From positions 1 to 8,015 of the forward strand of contig CANHVD010000242.1 of the NCBI GenBank assembly GCA_947463775.1: a stretch of DNA of 8,015 nt. Direction: 5' to 3'. The DNA is from Planctomycetaceae bacterium (lineage in GTDB: Bacteria > Planctomycetota > Planctomycetia > Planctomycetales > Planctomycetaceae). Made by a program: the position numbers and the translations under genes. Positions 6,626 through 8,015 of the stretch are shown here, piece by piece (the first letter of the stretch is position 1; every line of letters begins with the position of its first letter). The notes beneath the pieces were generated by a model. It saw only the letters and a program-made list of their open reading frames with translations, had not been told where the DNA came from and did not search any database.

Positions 6626-6655
6626 TTGATTTCTGCCAGCTTCCTTCACTATGGT
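6626..6655 (+). promoter_or_regulatory. Possible sigma70-type promoter for ahcY
   Basis: TTGATT (6626-6631) and TATGGT (6650-6655) each match four of six consensus bases and are 18 bp apart. Transcription would start near 6662 and give a leader of about 210 nt containing the hairpins at 6716-6729 and 6779-6830. The matches are modest and planctomycete promoters are poorly known, so this is only a candidate. Confidence 0.22.
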
Positions 6656-6714
6656 TCCGCCTGTAAATGCTCGTTTTGTGCTGGTTAGACTTCGAAAAGT
6701 GGGGCGTAAGATCA

Positions 6715-6730
6715 TCCCGGGCCTCCGGGG
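6715..6730 (+). promoter_or_regulatory. Compact GC-rich hairpin in the ahcY leader
   Basis: CCCGG (6716-6720) and CCGGG (6725-6729) form a perfect 5-bp stem with a GCCT tetraloop, and T6715 with G6730 adds a wobble pair. GTTTCT follows, which is only weakly T-rich. It could be a leader structure or a weak terminator. Confidence 0.35.
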
Positions 6731-6778
6731 TTTCTCGCCACTGGCAGATTCCGGCGTGTGCAGTTGTTTCACGTGGCA

Positions 6779-6830
6779 GAGGCAAAAATTGACTGTTAAG
6801 CTTGTCCCCATTCAGCGGGGATACTGCCTC
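6779..6830 (+). promoter_or_regulatory. Two-stem structure in the ahcY leader
   Basis: GAGGCA (6779-6784) pairs with TGCCTC (6825-6830), enclosing an inner stem TCCCC (6805-6809) with GGGGA (6817-6821) and a 7-nt loop. The structure ends 43 nt before the ahcY ATG. It does not match the known SAH riboswitch as I remember it. Two perfect stems in nested order so near a methyl-cycle gene make a regulatory leader possible, but this is inference. Confidence 0.35.
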
Positions 6831-6873
6831 CAGGAGTTAGAGTTTCGCAATTTTTTTGAGTGAGATTGAATCC

Positions 6874-8015
<1,142 letters not shown>

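Larger units (their letters stand above)
6534..6873 (+). other. 340-bp intergenic region and probable ahcY leader
   Basis: No gene is supported here; the plus frame 6651-6863 has no recognisable motif. The left part has CTCAAA (6553-6558) pairing with TTTGAG (6579-6584), a 6-bp stem 20 bp after the glycosyltransferase stop, and a small hairpin GCAC/GTGC (6585-6598), perhaps its 3' end. The right part is rich in hairpins (6716-6729 and 6779-6830). A run of seven T (6851-6857) lies just before ahcY, but no stem ends directly in front of it, so it is not a clear attenuator. A strong ribosome site is missing before the ATG at 6874. Confidence 0.45.

Noticed and set aside
6534..6873. SAH riboswitch upstream of ahcY
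   Set aside because: The conserved GAGGAGCGCUGC-type core of the SAH riboswitch, as I remember it, is not present; only generic hairpins are seen.

Overview
The window looks like chromosomal DNA from a planctomycete. This rests on three things: a membrane-anchored squalene-cyclase-like toroid protein of a type abundant in Planctomycetes, an intergenic sequence (4951-4978) resembling the dispersed 'NPKRQ' repeat of planctomycete genomes, and wide gene spacing with weak or absent Shine-Dalgarno sites. No species can be named from the sequence alone.

Layout. Positions 2-106 hold the last 34 codons of an unidentified gene, followed by a stem-loop. About 1.7 kb (107-1830) has no intact gene. It contains a 13-bp perfect inverted repeat followed by a T-rich tract on the minus strand, which reads as an intrinsic terminator with no obvious gene in front of it. 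It also holds a C-terminal-only remnant that I read as a CobW/P47K-family GTPase (881-1225). From 1831 onward all genes are on the plus strand: a small coiled-coil lipoprotein, a transglutaminase-like protein, a membrane-anchored alpha/alpha-toroid protein, a GT-C (PMT/ArnT-like) membrane glycosyltransferase, and the first 380 codons of S-adenosylhomocysteinase (ahcY), which runs off the right edge.

How the genes fit together. The lipoprotein and transglutaminase genes are 65 bp apart and could be co-transcribed. Gaps of 150, 261 and 340 bp separate the later genes and hold stem-loops, so they look like separate transcription units. Three products (lipoprotein, toroid protein, glycosyltransferase) belong to the cell envelope. 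ahcY is a housekeeping gene of the methyl cycle, and its codon use looks strongly biased, as expected for high expression. I see no phage, CRISPR, insertion sequence, tRNA or rRNA, and no clear multi-gene system. The parts most worth a second look are the orphan minus-strand terminator, the CobW-like remnant, the Ser at the usual His position of the transglutaminase, and the structured region before ahcY.
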